This document shows positions 59,601-62,012 of a stretch of 64,000 nt of DNA, one piece after another. The stretch covers positions 275,501-339,500 of the forward strand of contig JAIGNY010003184.1 in NCBI GenBank assembly GCA_020152595.1. The letters are read 5' to 3'. Each line of letters begins with the position of its first letter. Within the stretch, counting starts at the first letter, position 1. The DNA comes from Chiridota heheva (taxonomy: Eukaryota; Echinodermata; Holothuroidea; Apodida; Chiridotidae). A model generated the notes under the pieces. That model was not told the DNA's origin, did not search any database, and was given only the letters and a program-made list of their open reading frames with translations. The position numbers were made by a program, and so were the translations under genes.

Positions 59601-60743
59601 AGAAAACAAACAATAAATAATGGTGAGCTTAGGCAGCAGCTACGATACTACTGTTACACGGTAGTCCATTTCAAGTGTTTTATTCTGGAAGGGGGGGTGG
59701 GCACATCCATATGTGAGGTATACATATATGAGCTGCCCAATCAGGTGCCTTTTTTGCATCATATTTGTAGTGCAGGTGTCTTTTTTCCATCCATGATTGC
59801 AGGTCCCAAAAAATGCTTTTTTAATTGGTCAAGTTAACACTACTGGTCCATTTTTACACTATTTTTGTTGAATAAACAATACTTCAGGTATCAAAATGGA
59901 CTTCTTTTATACTGCAATTATCAAAATTGTATAATTTCATACTGCAGGTACCAAAGCATCTGTCATACTGTGGGTATGGTTTTTGGTTGATGGGCTGCAC
60001 ACCCCTACCACTTTAAAATGAAGTGCCCCCTGGGGTTTTACTGTCCATTTTGATGCAAATACAGTATTTGGAAGGGGAAGATGTAAACAAGACCACATCA
60101 ATAAGATGAAGATGACATAAGAGGTTATACTGGCAATATAAATGGTCTTGGTGACTGATGATAAGAATGGGGATGGTGATGATAATGATGATTACAACGC
60201 TGATGATAATGATGATCACAACGCTGATGATAATGATGATCACAACGCTGATGATAATGATGATCACAACGCTGATGATAATGATGATCACAACGCTGAT
60301 GATCACAACGCTGATGATAATGATGATCACAAAGCTGATGATAATGATGGTGGTGGGGCAGCAATGAAGACAATAGTGGTGATGATGATGATGATGTGAT
60401 GATGCGGCGACTGATGATGGCGACAACAATGGTGGTGATGGTGATGGTGATGATGATGATGATGATGATGATGATAAAGACAATGATAATGGTGCAAACG
60501 ATTATAATGATGCAGGCGATGATAATGGTGAAGACGATGACGATGACGACAATTGATAATGATGATAACAAATACTATGACATATGACATGAATGGACTT
60601 GTGATAACTTTTAGAGGCATCTTTTCGCACTTGATGCTATAACTTCATTGGATAGCATGTCAGACTTACATATAACTTGTCTTTCCTGTATCGCAAACGT
60701 AGATTGTTGAGAAGTGTAGCTTCATTTAAGTACATAAGGGAAC
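5443..60743 (-). CDS. MYO6: Unconventional myosin VI heavy chain (MYO6 orthologue), 25 exons, 5' end beyond window
   Basis: Actin-based motor that moves toward actin minus ends and carries endocytic and autophagic cargo. Twenty-five exons with GT-AG borders join in frame into about 1,189 residues (numbered here from the first complete codon of exon 1). Order: motor with P-loop [10 protein letters not shown] (about 88-97), switch [11 protein letters not shown], switch II DIAGFE, SH1 region [13 protein letters not shown], converter, insert 2 with [12 protein letters not shown] (minus-end directionality and calmodulin site in the family), one IQ motif, proximal tail, ER/K single alpha helix, MIU, MyUb with the RRL site, and a C-terminal cargo domain ending in a TAA stop. 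Start codon and about the first 60 residues are not in the window. Oddities: short cardiomyopathy loop with Ala at the TEDS site, YWY instead of WWY, short MIU-MyUb linker. Known vertebrate proteins are about 1,250-1,290 residues, so the total length fits. Orthology is secure; species and promoter are unknown. Confidence 0.96.
5690..6838. repeat. 29-bp minisatellite in MYO6 last intron
   Basis: About 38 copies of ggtttgagtgaggtaaggtt plus acccataat fill most of the intron between exons 24 and 25. Divergence among units is modest. Confidence 0.95.
6985..7195 (+). repeat. Dispersed retroposon-like repeat
   Basis: Contains tgtccttgagcaagacatta and a ctcagctatacaatgagtac block, a signature I recognise from abundant invertebrate and fish short repeats. 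No exact family assigned. Confidence 0.45.
7215..7408 (-). CDS. MYO6: MYO6 exon 24 (cargo-binding domain, WWY-type site)
   Basis: Encodes a Ser/Pro linker, then [30 protein letters not shown] and VPVLLVA. This is the C-terminal subdomain that binds Dab2, TOM1 and LMTK2 via WWY in vertebrates; here the first Trp is Tyr. The acceptor could be at 7409 or eight bases into the exon. Confidence 0.92.
7440..8135. repeat. About 72-bp minisatellite
   Basis: Nine or so units built of caatactactaaagtataac, ggagtaataacataatg and ctaggaaagtatt blocks. Lies next to the exon 24 acceptor. Confidence 0.9.
8452..9053. mobile_element. MITE family B, copy 1, split by a LINE
   Basis: Left end taccgtatttgacga and right end cgtcgaatatggta are inverted repeats. 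The internal blocks catctgacgctcacgatgtt and gagcaagggccctta recur in the copies at 18425, 44728 and 61118. A LINE 3' fragment interrupts it with a target duplication. Confidence 0.8.
8707..8989 (-). mobile_element. I-like LINE, 3' fragment with 10-bp target duplication
   Basis: Starts with (CAAA)-type tail and the gatgagggcttaacggcacc block of the family. Target duplication cataaaaagt is at 8697-8706 and 8990-8999, inside MITE B. Heavily 5' truncated, no coding capacity. Confidence 0.9.
9109..9250 (-). CDS. MYO6: MYO6 exon 23 (MyUb second part, RRL adaptor site)
   Basis: Encodes [20 protein letters not shown] and [15 protein letters not shown] is the docking site for optineurin, NDP52, TAX1BP1 and GIPC in vertebrates, and the basic stretch is the phosphoinositide-binding region. 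The 3' end is uncertain: a donor GTAGGT at 9112 or GTTACA at 9108. The latter joins in frame to the full exon 24. Confidence 0.85.
9272..9356 (-). repeat. (CAAT)n tail and short retroposon 3' end
   Basis: Five to six aatc units followed by ttatagagcgcc and aaggcgctatacaac, resembling CR1/L2-type or SINE 3' ends that finish in a microsatellite. Confidence 0.5.
9455..9600 (+). repeat. tRNA-derived SINE head
   Basis: A-box-like tggtgtagtgc near 9460 and B-box-like ggttcgtatcc at 9496 are spaced as in tRNA promoters. The remainder does not fold as a tRNA, so this is a SINE rather than a tRNA gene. Confidence 0.6.
9601..10371. other. Intron sequence, nothing recognised
   Basis: A+T-rich part of the intron between exons 22 and 23. 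No repeat family or coding pattern seen. Confidence 0.5.
10372..11440. repeat. 66-bp minisatellite
   Basis: About 16 copies of a unit including gatgactgggaaaactcaaa, gagtatgcttaaagagggg and ctcgtcttagtaaaattta. High identity suggests recent expansion. Confidence 0.95.
11560..11845 (-). repeat. Dispersed repeat family F, inverted copy
   Basis: Carries gaataaaggtgtcgaaaatc, the reverse complement of blocks in the three copies at 33890, 34690 and 42405. Class unknown. Confidence 0.55.
12170..12287. repeat. 17-bp tandem repeat (cagaatttgcatattat)
   Basis: Six or seven units just outside the exon 22 donor. Confidence 0.85.
12324..12427 (-). CDS. MYO6: MYO6 exon 22 (MyUb domain, first part)
   Basis: Encodes [20 protein letters not shown] and [26 protein letters not shown] is strongly conserved in myosin VI tails. 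The linker joining it to the MIU is about 45 residues shorter than in vertebrates as I recall them, so an exon may be absent or skipped in my model. Confidence 0.92.
12484..12790 (-). mobile_element. I-like LINE, 3' fragment
   Basis: Begins with four tgtt units, then gatgagggcttaacgg. Matches the long copy up to gttgtggggagcg, where it is truncated. Confidence 0.88.
12885..12965 (-). repeat. CR1/L2-like 3' end with (AAT)n
   Basis: aataataataatacg followed by ttatatagcgctttaccac is a common retroposon 3' terminus read on the minus strand. Confidence 0.45.
12974..13456. mobile_element. MITE family D, copy 1 (TTAA ends)
   Basis: Terminal inverted repeats ttaacctttccaggttt and aacccagaaaggttaa. 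Inner blocks ccaccatagcaacgcgg and cactcagtctgtgtgtgca recur at 44764 and 52899. TTAA duplication fits piggyBac-type mobilisation; no transposase inside. Confidence 0.85.
13457..13690 (-). repeat. tRNA-derived SINE
   Basis: On the minus strand, gaggtagcgcaattgataag (A box) and gtaggttcatttccc (B box) sit about 35 bases apart near 13680 and 13635. It abuts MITE D copy 1. Body sequence is of unknown family. Confidence 0.6.
13703..14289. mobile_element. MITE family C, copy 1 (long inverted arms)
   Basis: Starts ttaaaggaatagttcag and ends ctgaactaatccattaa; arms of about 110 bases are inverted copies of each other (tatgaaagaggacttc versus gaagtcctctttcata). Confidence 0.88.
14290..14834. other. 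Intron spacer
   Basis: Diffuse short repeats based on tagcctag/ttgctaa, too decayed to define a unit. Confidence 0.4.
14835..15262 (+). mobile_element. LINE 3' fragment (jockey-superfamily type)
   Basis: Residual frame at 14845-15108 encodes [14 protein letters not shown] and [15 protein letters not shown], the C-terminal signature of many non-LTR reverse transcriptases. Followed by a TA run and a 3' region. 5' truncated and inactive. Confidence 0.75.
15470..15710. repeat. Dispersed repeat family H, copy 1
   Basis: Shares gtcagtgcagctgcagtga, ccatggaaagtg, aatccctggtgtaatt and gattttgtcggggctt with 22512-22737. Class unknown, no terminal repeats seen. Confidence 0.7.
15753..15851 (-). CDS. 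MYO6: MYO6 exon 21 (MIU ubiquitin-binding helix)
   Basis: Encodes [20 protein letters not shown] then [18 protein letters not shown] is the core of the MIU (inverted ubiquitin-interacting motif); the central Ala that contacts ubiquitin in this motif class is kept. Phase 2 in and out. Confidence 0.92.
16225..17610. repeat. About 113-bp minisatellite
   Basis: Ten or more units with aacactaataaagcgatcaa, tcgtttgtttccaaacac and ccaattagtcctgcgcaac. Edge units contain caacctttg, which resembles the exon 20 splice junction. Confidence 0.95.
17633..18092 (+). mobile_element. LINE 3' fragment with (TGTAT)n tail
   Basis: Residual frame 17625-17966 encodes [20 protein letters not shown] and a following CP, a zinc-knuckle-like C-terminus found in several LINE ORF2 proteins. 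Ends ctgtaataaat then six tgtat units. Inserted at the end of the 113-bp array. Confidence 0.75.
18216..18374 (-). CDS. MYO6: MYO6 exon 20 (ER/K single alpha helix)
   Basis: Encodes [20 protein letters not shown] and [19 protein letters not shown]. Alternating E and K/R with i to i+4 salt bridges marks a single alpha helix rather than a coiled coil. The donor is weak (AG/GTTGGG), chosen because it joins in frame to exon 21. Confidence 0.88.
18425..18756. mobile_element. MITE family B, copy 2 (uninterrupted)
   Basis: Begins tactgtattcgacg and ends near acatcgaacaca, with the family's internal blocks in order. It lies 50 bases upstream of exon 20's acceptor, inside the intron. Confidence 0.75.
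19196..19824. mobile_element. MITE family C, copy 2 with duplicated left arm
   Basis: attaaaggattagttcaggg at the left is followed about 105 bases later by a second arm start, attagttcagtggtcaagca. Right end ctgaaccaatcctttaa. Confidence 0.88.
19932..20180. mobile_element. Perfectly nested foldback element
   Basis: Left arm starting aacagcttctattttc is the approximate inverse of the right arm ending gaaaataaaagctgtt. Arms are about 120 bases around a loop of about 12 bases. No coding capacity. Confidence 0.8.
20181..20688. other. Intron with poly-C tract
   Basis: Unique-looking sequence containing a run of 14 C at about 20554-20567 followed by an acc-rich stretch. Nothing else recognised. 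Confidence 0.5.
20689..20933 (-). CDS. MYO6: MYO6 exon 19 (lever extension into ER/K helix)
   Basis: Encodes [20 protein letters not shown], then [20 protein letters not shown] and further E/K/R-rich sequence. It begins the stable single alpha helix typical of myosin VI. Ends AT of a split codon; donor GTAAGT. Confidence 0.94.
20960..21175. repeat. About 40-bp tandem repeat
   Basis: Five units based on gtataccactattgattaga and gtacacagctattgatta. Confidence 0.85.
21180..22915. repeat. 39-bp minisatellite, interrupted at 22512-22737
   Basis: About 37 units of ggcacctggggttagctttc plus cccaggcttcatactccat. 39 is divisible by three, so long stop-free frames appear on both strands (291 residues on +, 204 on -). 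A family H repeat splits the array. Confidence 0.95.
22512..22737. repeat. Dispersed repeat family H, copy 2
   Basis: Inserted in the 39-bp minisatellite; matches 15470-15710 over several blocks. The array resumes at once after it. Confidence 0.72.
22931..23013 (-). CDS. MYO6: MYO6 exon 18 (proximal tail helix)
   Basis: Encodes [19 protein letters not shown] and IVNFIKKIK, 27 full codons. Sequence is poorly conserved, but frame, splice sites (CCAG, GTACG) and position between the IQ and ER/K exons fit the three-helix lever extension. Confidence 0.85.
23014..24058. other. Intron sequence, little recognised
   Basis: Mostly unique A+T-rich DNA. A small fragment at 23733-23765 (tttgtttgtttgttgagg) may be a decayed LINE tail. 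Confidence 0.4.
24059..24739 (-). mobile_element. I-like LINE, 3' fragment with partial C-terminal frame
   Basis: Four tgtt units, then the family 3' region and the last part of ORF2 (minus frames near 24467-24913 include CNNCHC-type zinc-knuckle relics). Diverges from the long copy after cagccctgt. Confidence 0.9.
24827..24979 (-). CDS. MYO6: MYO6 exon 17 (IQ motif, proximal tail)
   Basis: Encodes [20 protein letters not shown] and continues to [10 protein letters not shown] and [23 protein letters not shown] is a single IQ-type calmodulin site. A LINE 3' copy ends only about 85 bases beyond this exon's donor (24739). Confidence 0.95.
25040..25605. repeat. 20-bp minisatellite
   Basis: About 28 units of gggaactaagtactcaggct with many point variants, in the short intron between exons 16 and 17. 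Confidence 0.93.
25669..25876 (-). CDS. MYO6: MYO6 exon 16 (converter and insert 2)
   Basis: Encodes [30 protein letters not shown] and then [17 protein letters not shown]. The latter is the class VI insert 2, which in studied proteins binds calmodulin and redirects the lever arm toward actin minus ends. Its presence supports reverse motion here (inference from family). Confidence 0.97.
25966..26286 (-). mobile_element. I-like LINE, 3' fragment
   Basis: tttgtttgtttgatgaaggc start; ends near gaagagc relative to the long copy. Non-coding. Confidence 0.88.
26405..26925. repeat. About 37-bp minisatellite
   Basis: Units of ctcattattacatgtttaac plus tggttaaagcagggta. Copies are quite diverged. 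Confidence 0.9.
27080..27848 (-). mobile_element. Diverged LINE tail split by an insertion
   Basis: 27080-27170 and 27680-27848 resemble consecutive parts of the LINE 3' region (caatgacaacgatggtca-like block; gaagagctcggtgatgg). The 510 bases between begin near ggtcacgtgac and end near gtcacatgac, with cattttgyagga in both arms, so may be a TIR element. Confidence 0.5.
27849..28377. mobile_element. MITE family C, copy 3
   Basis: Starts ttaaaggattaggtcaggg and ends gaccactgaaataatcc-tttaa, with the inverted arm structure and the attttgtcctgcga core. Confidence 0.88.
28378..28623. mobile_element. MITE family C, copy 4 (internal deletion)
   Basis: Follows copy 3 directly: aggattagttcagtggtcaa to aaactaatcctttaa. 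The right arm is mostly missing. Confidence 0.8.
28778..28908 (-). CDS. MYO6: MYO6 exon 15 (SH1 helix to converter)
   Basis: Encodes [19 protein letters not shown] and [16 protein letters not shown]. 131 bases, enters with two bases of a Gly codon and leaves in phase 0. Confidence 0.96.
29010..29310. repeat. Dispersed repeat family I, copy 1
   Basis: Shares gtaagtcacaatgactt, aatttgccaggatgg and gggttaacaccctgctcttt with 31240-31435. A short open frame here is not conserved between the copies. Confidence 0.6.
29365..29905. repeat. 36-bp minisatellite carrying exon 14 splice-donor sequence (part 1)
   Basis: About 15 units of gtacaatatgagctacatta plus ttcccttaccaaatca. On the minus strand many units read GTGCTCTG/GTAAGG, the same as the end of exon 14 and its donor. 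Confidence 0.93.
29930..30735 (+). mobile_element. CR1/L2-like LINE 3' fragment, frameshifted
   Basis: Frames 29976-30419 and onward encode [32 protein letters not shown] and then [16 protein letters not shown], the C-terminal RT region of CR1/L2 elements. One frameshift near 30412 and a stop near 30640. Ends in eight taa-type units. It interrupts the 36-bp minisatellite. Confidence 0.88.
30736..30979. repeat. 36-bp minisatellite carrying exon 14 splice-donor sequence (part 2)
   Basis: Seven units running up to the true exon 14 donor with no gap. Unit ends read ttaccagagcactac on +, against the exon border ttaccagagcactgc. Confidence 0.92.
30980..31112 (-). CDS. MYO6: MYO6 exon 14 (IRCIKPN, SH2/SH1 start)
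   Basis: Encodes [24 protein letters not shown] and [13 protein letters not shown]. Phase 1 out with donor G/GTAAGG. The final ten or so exon bases and the donor recur every 36 bp through the adjoining minisatellite (29365-30979). Confidence 0.97.
31240..31435. repeat. Dispersed repeat family I, copy 2
   Basis: Second copy of the family seen at 29010, same orientation. Confidence 0.6.
31542..32003 (-). mobile_element. I-like LINE, 3' fragment with 12-bp target duplication
   Basis: gtttgtttgtttgtagaggc start and truncated 5' end. AATTTTACTGAG occurs at 31530-31541 and again at 32004-32015, an exact duplication. Sequence is a diverged subfamily. Confidence 0.9.
32344..32505 (-). CDS. MYO6: MYO6 exon 13 (strut/loop 2 region)
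   Basis: Encodes [20 protein letters not shown], then [15 protein letters not shown] (loop 2, actin binding) and FESVGSKFK. 54 codons, phase 0 both sides. Confidence 0.97.
32633..33413. mobile_element. MITE family C, copy 5 with three left arms
   Basis: Arm starts at about 32634, 32733 and 32830, about 98 bases apart, then the core and one right arm ending ctgaactaatcctttaa. Confidence 0.88.
33436..33531 (-). CDS. MYO6: MYO6 exon 12 (lower 50-kDa, HFAGAVCY)
   Basis: Encodes [18 protein letters not shown] and [12 protein letters not shown]. The HFAG-V-Y motif is diagnostic of myosin heads. 32 codons, phase 0 both sides. Confidence 0.96.
33890..34225 (+). repeat. Dispersed repeat family F, copy 1
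   Basis: Contains tggaaaaaatatataattcc, agatgtatttactacattaa and aagattttcagaccatggga, shared with 34690 and 42405. Confidence 0.65.
34690..35010 (+). repeat. Dispersed repeat family F, copy 2
   Basis: Shares gggaacatgtgtggtaaagt and tttttgacacctttattc with the other copies. Only 50 bases from exon 11's donor side. Confidence 0.65.
35059..35183 (-). CDS. MYO6: MYO6 exon 11 (lower 50-kDa)
   Basis: Encodes [20 protein letters not shown] and [11 protein letters not shown]. The LLDEES-LP motif is shared by all myosins. Phase 1 in, phase 0 out, donor GTAAGT. Confidence 0.97.
35285..36315. repeat. 44/45-bp minisatellite, orientation 1
   Basis: About 23 units of gtctgatctggtagtgataa plus ttgtctgatttcatggtgtt. 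It is the reverse-complement relative of the array at 43300-44505. Confidence 0.95.
36356..36428 (-). CDS. MYO6: MYO6 exon 10 (relay helix/loop)
   Basis: Encodes [20 protein letters not shown] and QDCI, matching the relay region. Acceptor is GACAAG, an AAG form; donor GTGAG. The 45-bp tandem array starts 40 bases past the donor. Confidence 0.94.
36829..37080. mobile_element. hAT-type MITE with 8-bp target duplication
   Basis: Ends cagtggcggcacca and tagcaccgccactg are inverted repeats typical of hAT elements. Flanks ataacgaa (36821-36828) and atcacgaa (37081-37088) match at 7 of 8. Interior is G-rich on the + strand. Confidence 0.9.
37089..37692. other. Intron 9 remainder
   Basis: No repeat family recognised. 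Short frames here lack motifs. Confidence 0.5.
37693..37942 (-). CDS. MYO6: MYO6 exon 9 (DALAK helix, switch II)
   Basis: Encodes [18 protein letters not shown], then [14 protein letters not shown] (switch II) and [17 protein letters not shown]. 250 bases, ends LKE in phase 0. All residues expected for ATP hydrolysis and the relay helix start are present. Confidence 0.98.
38420..38655. mobile_element. MITE with TTAA ends (family M)
   Basis: ttaaaggaacactagacc at the left is the near-exact inverse of ggtctagtgctcctttaa at the right. 236 bases, non-coding. Confidence 0.87.
38656..39055. other. Intron 8 spacer
   Basis: Unique-looking sequence, nothing recognised. Confidence 0.5.
39056..40015. 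repeat. 18-bp pyrimidine-rich minisatellite
   Basis: About 45 units of cctccattcacctaccat. Being a multiple of three, it yields stop-free frames in several registers (up to 373 residues) with no family similarity. Confidence 0.95.
40302..40880. mobile_element. MITE family C, copy 6
   Basis: Starts ttaaaggattagttcagggg and ends cccctgaactcatctttt, with full inverted-arm structure. Confidence 0.88.
41068..41197 (-). CDS. MYO6: MYO6 exon 8 (insert 1 to cardiomyopathy loop)
   Basis: Encodes [11 protein letters not shown], then [22 protein letters not shown] and TTVKAQIK. Frame and splice sites are coherent with exons 7 and 9. Compared with vertebrate myosin VI the loop after TSRSM is about five residues shorter, and the residue 16 before DALAK is Ala. 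Ends in AA of a Lys codon; donor GTGAGA. Confidence 0.92.
41345..41695. repeat. Imperfect (ATC)n microsatellite
   Basis: Long atc/cat tract with accessory gcc units, starting about 45 bases beyond the exon 7 donor. Produces Ile-rich and Asp-rich shadow frames. Confidence 0.93.
41741..41921 (-). CDS. MYO6: MYO6 exon 7 (upper 50-kDa, insert 1 start)
   Basis: Encodes [18 protein letters not shown] and later [18 protein letters not shown], the conserved motor helix before the class VI insert 1. Ends one base into a Gly codon, donor GTAAGAA. The intron upstream is almost 10 kb and full of mobile elements. Confidence 0.96.
42405..42760 (+). repeat. Dispersed repeat family F, copy 3
   Basis: Has gggaacatgtggtaaagtct and tttttacgcctttattcaga blocks of the family. 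Confidence 0.65.
42944..43140. mobile_element. Possible decayed hAT-like MITE
   Basis: caggcacatagctaag and the inverse of ctggctacgtggctgc resemble each other and common hAT ends. Interior has a C run of about 12. Target duplication not found. Confidence 0.4.
43300..44505. repeat. 40-bp minisatellite, orientation 2
   Basis: About 28 units of catgaaatcagacaattaac plus accagatcagacgttactgg. Its complement shares 13-17 base blocks with the 35285-36315 array. Confidence 0.95.
44728..45378. mobile_element. MITE family B, copy 3, split by MITE D
   Basis: Left end tatcgtattcaacatatta-ggcacc lies before the inserted D element, and the body continues right after it with tagtgcctacccaacat. Right end ttacgtcgaatacggtag. 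Confidence 0.78.
44764..45138. mobile_element. MITE family D, copy 2, inserted in MITE B at TTAA
   Basis: ttaacctttccagattt to atccagaaaggttaa. The surrounding sequence is family B on both sides, showing insertion at a TTAA target. Confidence 0.85.
45379..46077. other. Intron 6 spacer
   Basis: No recognised repeat or gene. Confidence 0.45.
46078..47393. mobile_element. Cluster of MITE family C arms, copies 7 and on
   Basis: Left arms start near 46080, 46296, 46383, 46478 and 46572; right arms end near 47290 and 47393. A further right arm lies at 47515-47648. A C+G-richer unrelated block at 46100-46293 interrupts the first arm. Confidence 0.8.
47925..48545. repeat. 73-bp minisatellite
   Basis: Eight highly similar units with aaagaaatcttaatgagtat, taccaattcaagtctcactc and catcaatcataatttaaagg. 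Very low divergence suggests recent amplification. Confidence 0.95.
48538..51320. mobile_element. Foldback element interrupted by the long LINE copy
   Basis: Left arm (about 48538-48670: ggtattgtcc, cgccgccatgttggtaac, cacttccg) is inverted in the right arm (about 51193-51320: gttacaagtacggcggc, ggacgatacctttcc). The LINE lies in the loop. Confidence 0.72.
48686..51190 (-). pseudogene. I-like LINE, long copy with RT and RNase H remnants
   Basis: Non-LTR retrotransposon, 5' truncated. On the minus strand: RT fingers with [18 protein letters not shown] (51220-50909), palm with [10 protein letters not shown] and then [17 protein letters not shown] (50775-49921), RNase H with [17 protein letters not shown] and IFSDSKAVL (49809-49129), and a zinc-knuckle-like [17 protein letters not shown] (49126-48896). 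The 3' region ends in (CAAA)-type repeats. Frames are broken between the blocks, so it cannot make one protein. RNase H after RT places it near the I group. Confidence 0.92.
51715..51980. repeat. 21-bp G-rich minisatellite
   Basis: About 12 units of gaggggtagggtggaggcaat. Minus-strand frames of Pro/Leu/His repeats are shadows. Confidence 0.93.
52108..52188 (-). CDS. MYO6: MYO6 exon 6 (upper 50-kDa)
   Basis: Encodes [17 protein letters not shown] and ends RKSAM; 27 codons, phase 0. It corresponds to the vertebrate segment YFANKETDKQIL. Joins directly to exon 7, where [13 protein letters not shown] continues the alignment without a gap. Confidence 0.9.
52315..52587. repeat. About 60-bp minisatellite derived from exon 5 border
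   Basis: Four and a half units each containing a version of atgatagtcatcagggttgg plus ttagcctaag (the exon 5 end) and, in some, the donor actcac. The array runs straight into the real exon. Confidence 0.9.
52588..52752 (-). CDS. MYO6: MYO6 exon 5 (upper 50-kDa; YLLEK, NYHIFY)
   Basis: Encodes [16 protein letters not shown] and [15 protein letters not shown], then [10 protein letters not shown]. Phase 0 both sides. The last 30 bases plus the donor GTGAGT are repeated in the adjoining intron (52315-52587), see the separate repeat entry. Confidence 0.96.
52899..53378. mobile_element. MITE family D, copy 3
   Basis: Left end decayed (ttaacatctctg), right end cccagagaggttaa; internal blocks match copies 1 and 2. 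Confidence 0.82.
53600..53825. repeat. Dispersed repeat, copy 2 of the 3285 family
   Basis: See the entry at 3285. Same orientation. Confidence 0.55.
53865..54351 (-). mobile_element. I-like LINE, 3' fragment
   Basis: tttgtttgtttgatgagggc start; ends at the gttgtcga block of the long copy. Confidence 0.9.
54685..55094 (-). mobile_element. I-like LINE, 3' fragment
   Basis: gtttgtttgttgatgagggc start; ends after agccaataagga relative to the long copy. Confidence 0.9.
55095..55846. other. Intron 4 spacer
   Basis: A+T-rich, no recognised element. Confidence 0.5.
55847..56003 (-). CDS. MYO6: MYO6 exon 4 (switch I)
   Basis: Encodes RYLT, then [16 protein letters not shown] and [12 protein letters not shown], the switch I loop that coordinates Mg-ATP, ending HFNSK. 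Acceptor CACCAG and donor AAG/GTGAG are both good. Separated from exon 3 by an intron holding the 87-bp array and LINE tails. Confidence 0.97.
56053..56112 (-). mobile_element. I-like LINE, about 60-bp tail only
   Basis: gtttgtttgatgagggctta to cctgattga, lacking three bases of the family's caaattgtgcc block. Confidence 0.75.
56453..56968 (-). mobile_element. Three head-to-tail LINE 3' ends
   Basis: Tails start near 56453, 56640 and 56840. The first two both end in caatgggtgaaagaaatg directly joined to the next (tgtt)n tract, giving a tandem of period about 190-200. None codes for protein. Confidence 0.88.
57105..58790. repeat. 87-bp minisatellite
   Basis: About 19 units with ggtgtgaattggtttgatca, tacaacaggcattgctag, aaaactggtcatcaaactgg and caaaaaacaaaccatg. 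87 is divisible by three, giving minus-strand frames of repeated 29-residue blocks with no known family. Confidence 0.95.
59077..59182 (-). CDS. MYO6: MYO6 exon 3 (P-loop)
   Basis: Contains [10 protein letters not shown], the Walker A loop that binds ATP phosphates, preceded by SQSIIVS and followed by TKYIL. The upstream helix DKSFRDM matches the class VI pattern. Phase 1 in, phase 2 out. Confidence 0.97.
59465..59594 (-). CDS. MYO6: MYO6 exon 2 (motor, NILIAINPY region)
   Basis: Encodes [16 protein letters not shown] through PPHVFAI, the adenine-pocket side of the motor. NP-Y and PPH-FA are hallmark myosin motifs. Ends one base into an Ala codon; donor GTAAG at 59464 and below. Confidence 0.95.
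60155..60560. repeat. (GAT)n-rich microsatellite with 24/27-bp higher-order unit
   Basis: Begins as gatgataatgatgatcacaa plus cgct repeats, then decays into gatgat and ggtgat runs. Confidence 0.93.
60670..60743 (-). CDS. MYO6: MYO6 exon 1 of window (motor N-terminus)
   Basis: Encodes [18 protein letters not shown] and following, the conserved myosin segment just before the first central beta strands. Acceptor CAG at 60744-60746, donor GTAAGT from 60669. It enters with two bases of a split codon, so an upstream exon ending in phase 1 must lie past 64000. Confidence 0.93.
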
Positions 60744-61117
60744 CTGAGGAGAATAAGAAGAAAAACAATGAGTACACCAATAAACCAATCCATCTTTCAT
60801 AAAGATTTAAAAAATAATAATTTTAATGTGAAAATGAATACAATCTCATGGACAAGAAAAATATACCACCACACAATTTAACAAGGTTTTACTGTGAGTC
60901 AATTGACATGACAACTTTTTGTGAAATAAAGTCACATTGTAGGCATGTTTGGCATAACCAATAAAAGAATAAGGCATCTCAAAATTTTGACTGACAAACA
61001 CAATGCTATGTAGATCCCAATCAATATCAGAATTGAAGACAGATCCATAGGTAACATGAGCAACGTTCCCGGTATACTTACTTGAAAATTATGCGAATGT
61101 TTCGTGCATATATAGGA

Positions 61118-62012
61118 ATACCGTTTTCGGCGTATTAACCCTTACTCTACCAGCACTATTTTGAAAATGCGCTCGGGAGGCAGGGCCAAAAGGCAGGGCA
61201 CCCAAAGCGGCGATAATATCGCGGCGTGGTAGAGTAAGGTTAATCAAGGCGTGATTATTGATGGGTCCTCTGTCTTCCAGGCAGAAAAGTCAGGCCCCTT
61301 CTGCTTCCGGGACCCGCTGGGCGCCCACCGGGATCATGCTGCCTATATTTTGGGTTGGCGCATATGTCGCGGGTTGATTAACCCTTACTCTACCAGCACT
61401 ATTTTGAAAATGCGCTCGGGAGGCGGGGCCAAAGGCAGGGCACCCAAAGCGGCGATAATATCGCGGCGTGGTAAGTAAGGGTTAATCAAGGCGTGATTAT
61501 TGATGGGTCCTCTGTCTTCCAGGCAGAAAAGTCGGGCCCCTTCGCTTTCGGGACCGCTGGGCGCCCACCGGGATCATGCTGCCTATATTTTCGGGTTGGC
61601 GCATATGTCGCGGGTTGATTAACCCTTACTCTACCAGCACTATTTTGAAAATGCGCTTGGGAGGCGGGGCCAAAGACGGGGCACCCAAAACGGCGATAAT
61701 ATCGCCGCGTGGTAGAGTAAGGGTTAAGCGCGCCTGCTCTAAAAAGCAACCCATCAAAGATTTTTGACTGACATTTTTATATCAATTTGAAGACCTAAAA
61801 TAAGTTTTGCTTATTTTGCATCTGACATTCACGATGTTAATGTGGTGGTTATTGTGTGGTTAGTATAGAGCCAATTGACACAATGCAGTTCGAATAGCAA
61901 CTGTACATGGCCCGGAGCATGGGCGCTTATTAGTAAGGAACTTAGGGCCTAAAAAGTGGTGCAAATCTATTTTTGTAAGCGCCCCGGGGGCTTATTACAA
62001 CAAATACCGTAT
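61118..62012. mobile_element. MITE family B, copy 4, split by a TTAA element array
   Basis: Left end ataccgttttcggcgta before 61135; body resumes at 61728 with gcgcgcctgctct and ends attacaacaaataccgtat. Confidence 0.78.
61135..61727. mobile_element. Three tandem copies of a 109-bp TTAA MITE (family E)
   Basis: Each copy runs ttaacccttactctacca to tggtagagtaagggttaa (61135-61243, 61378-61485, 61619-61727), with a C+G-rich spacer of about 134 bases between. CCCT ends with TTAA duplication resemble piggyBac termini. No transposase. Confidence 0.88.
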
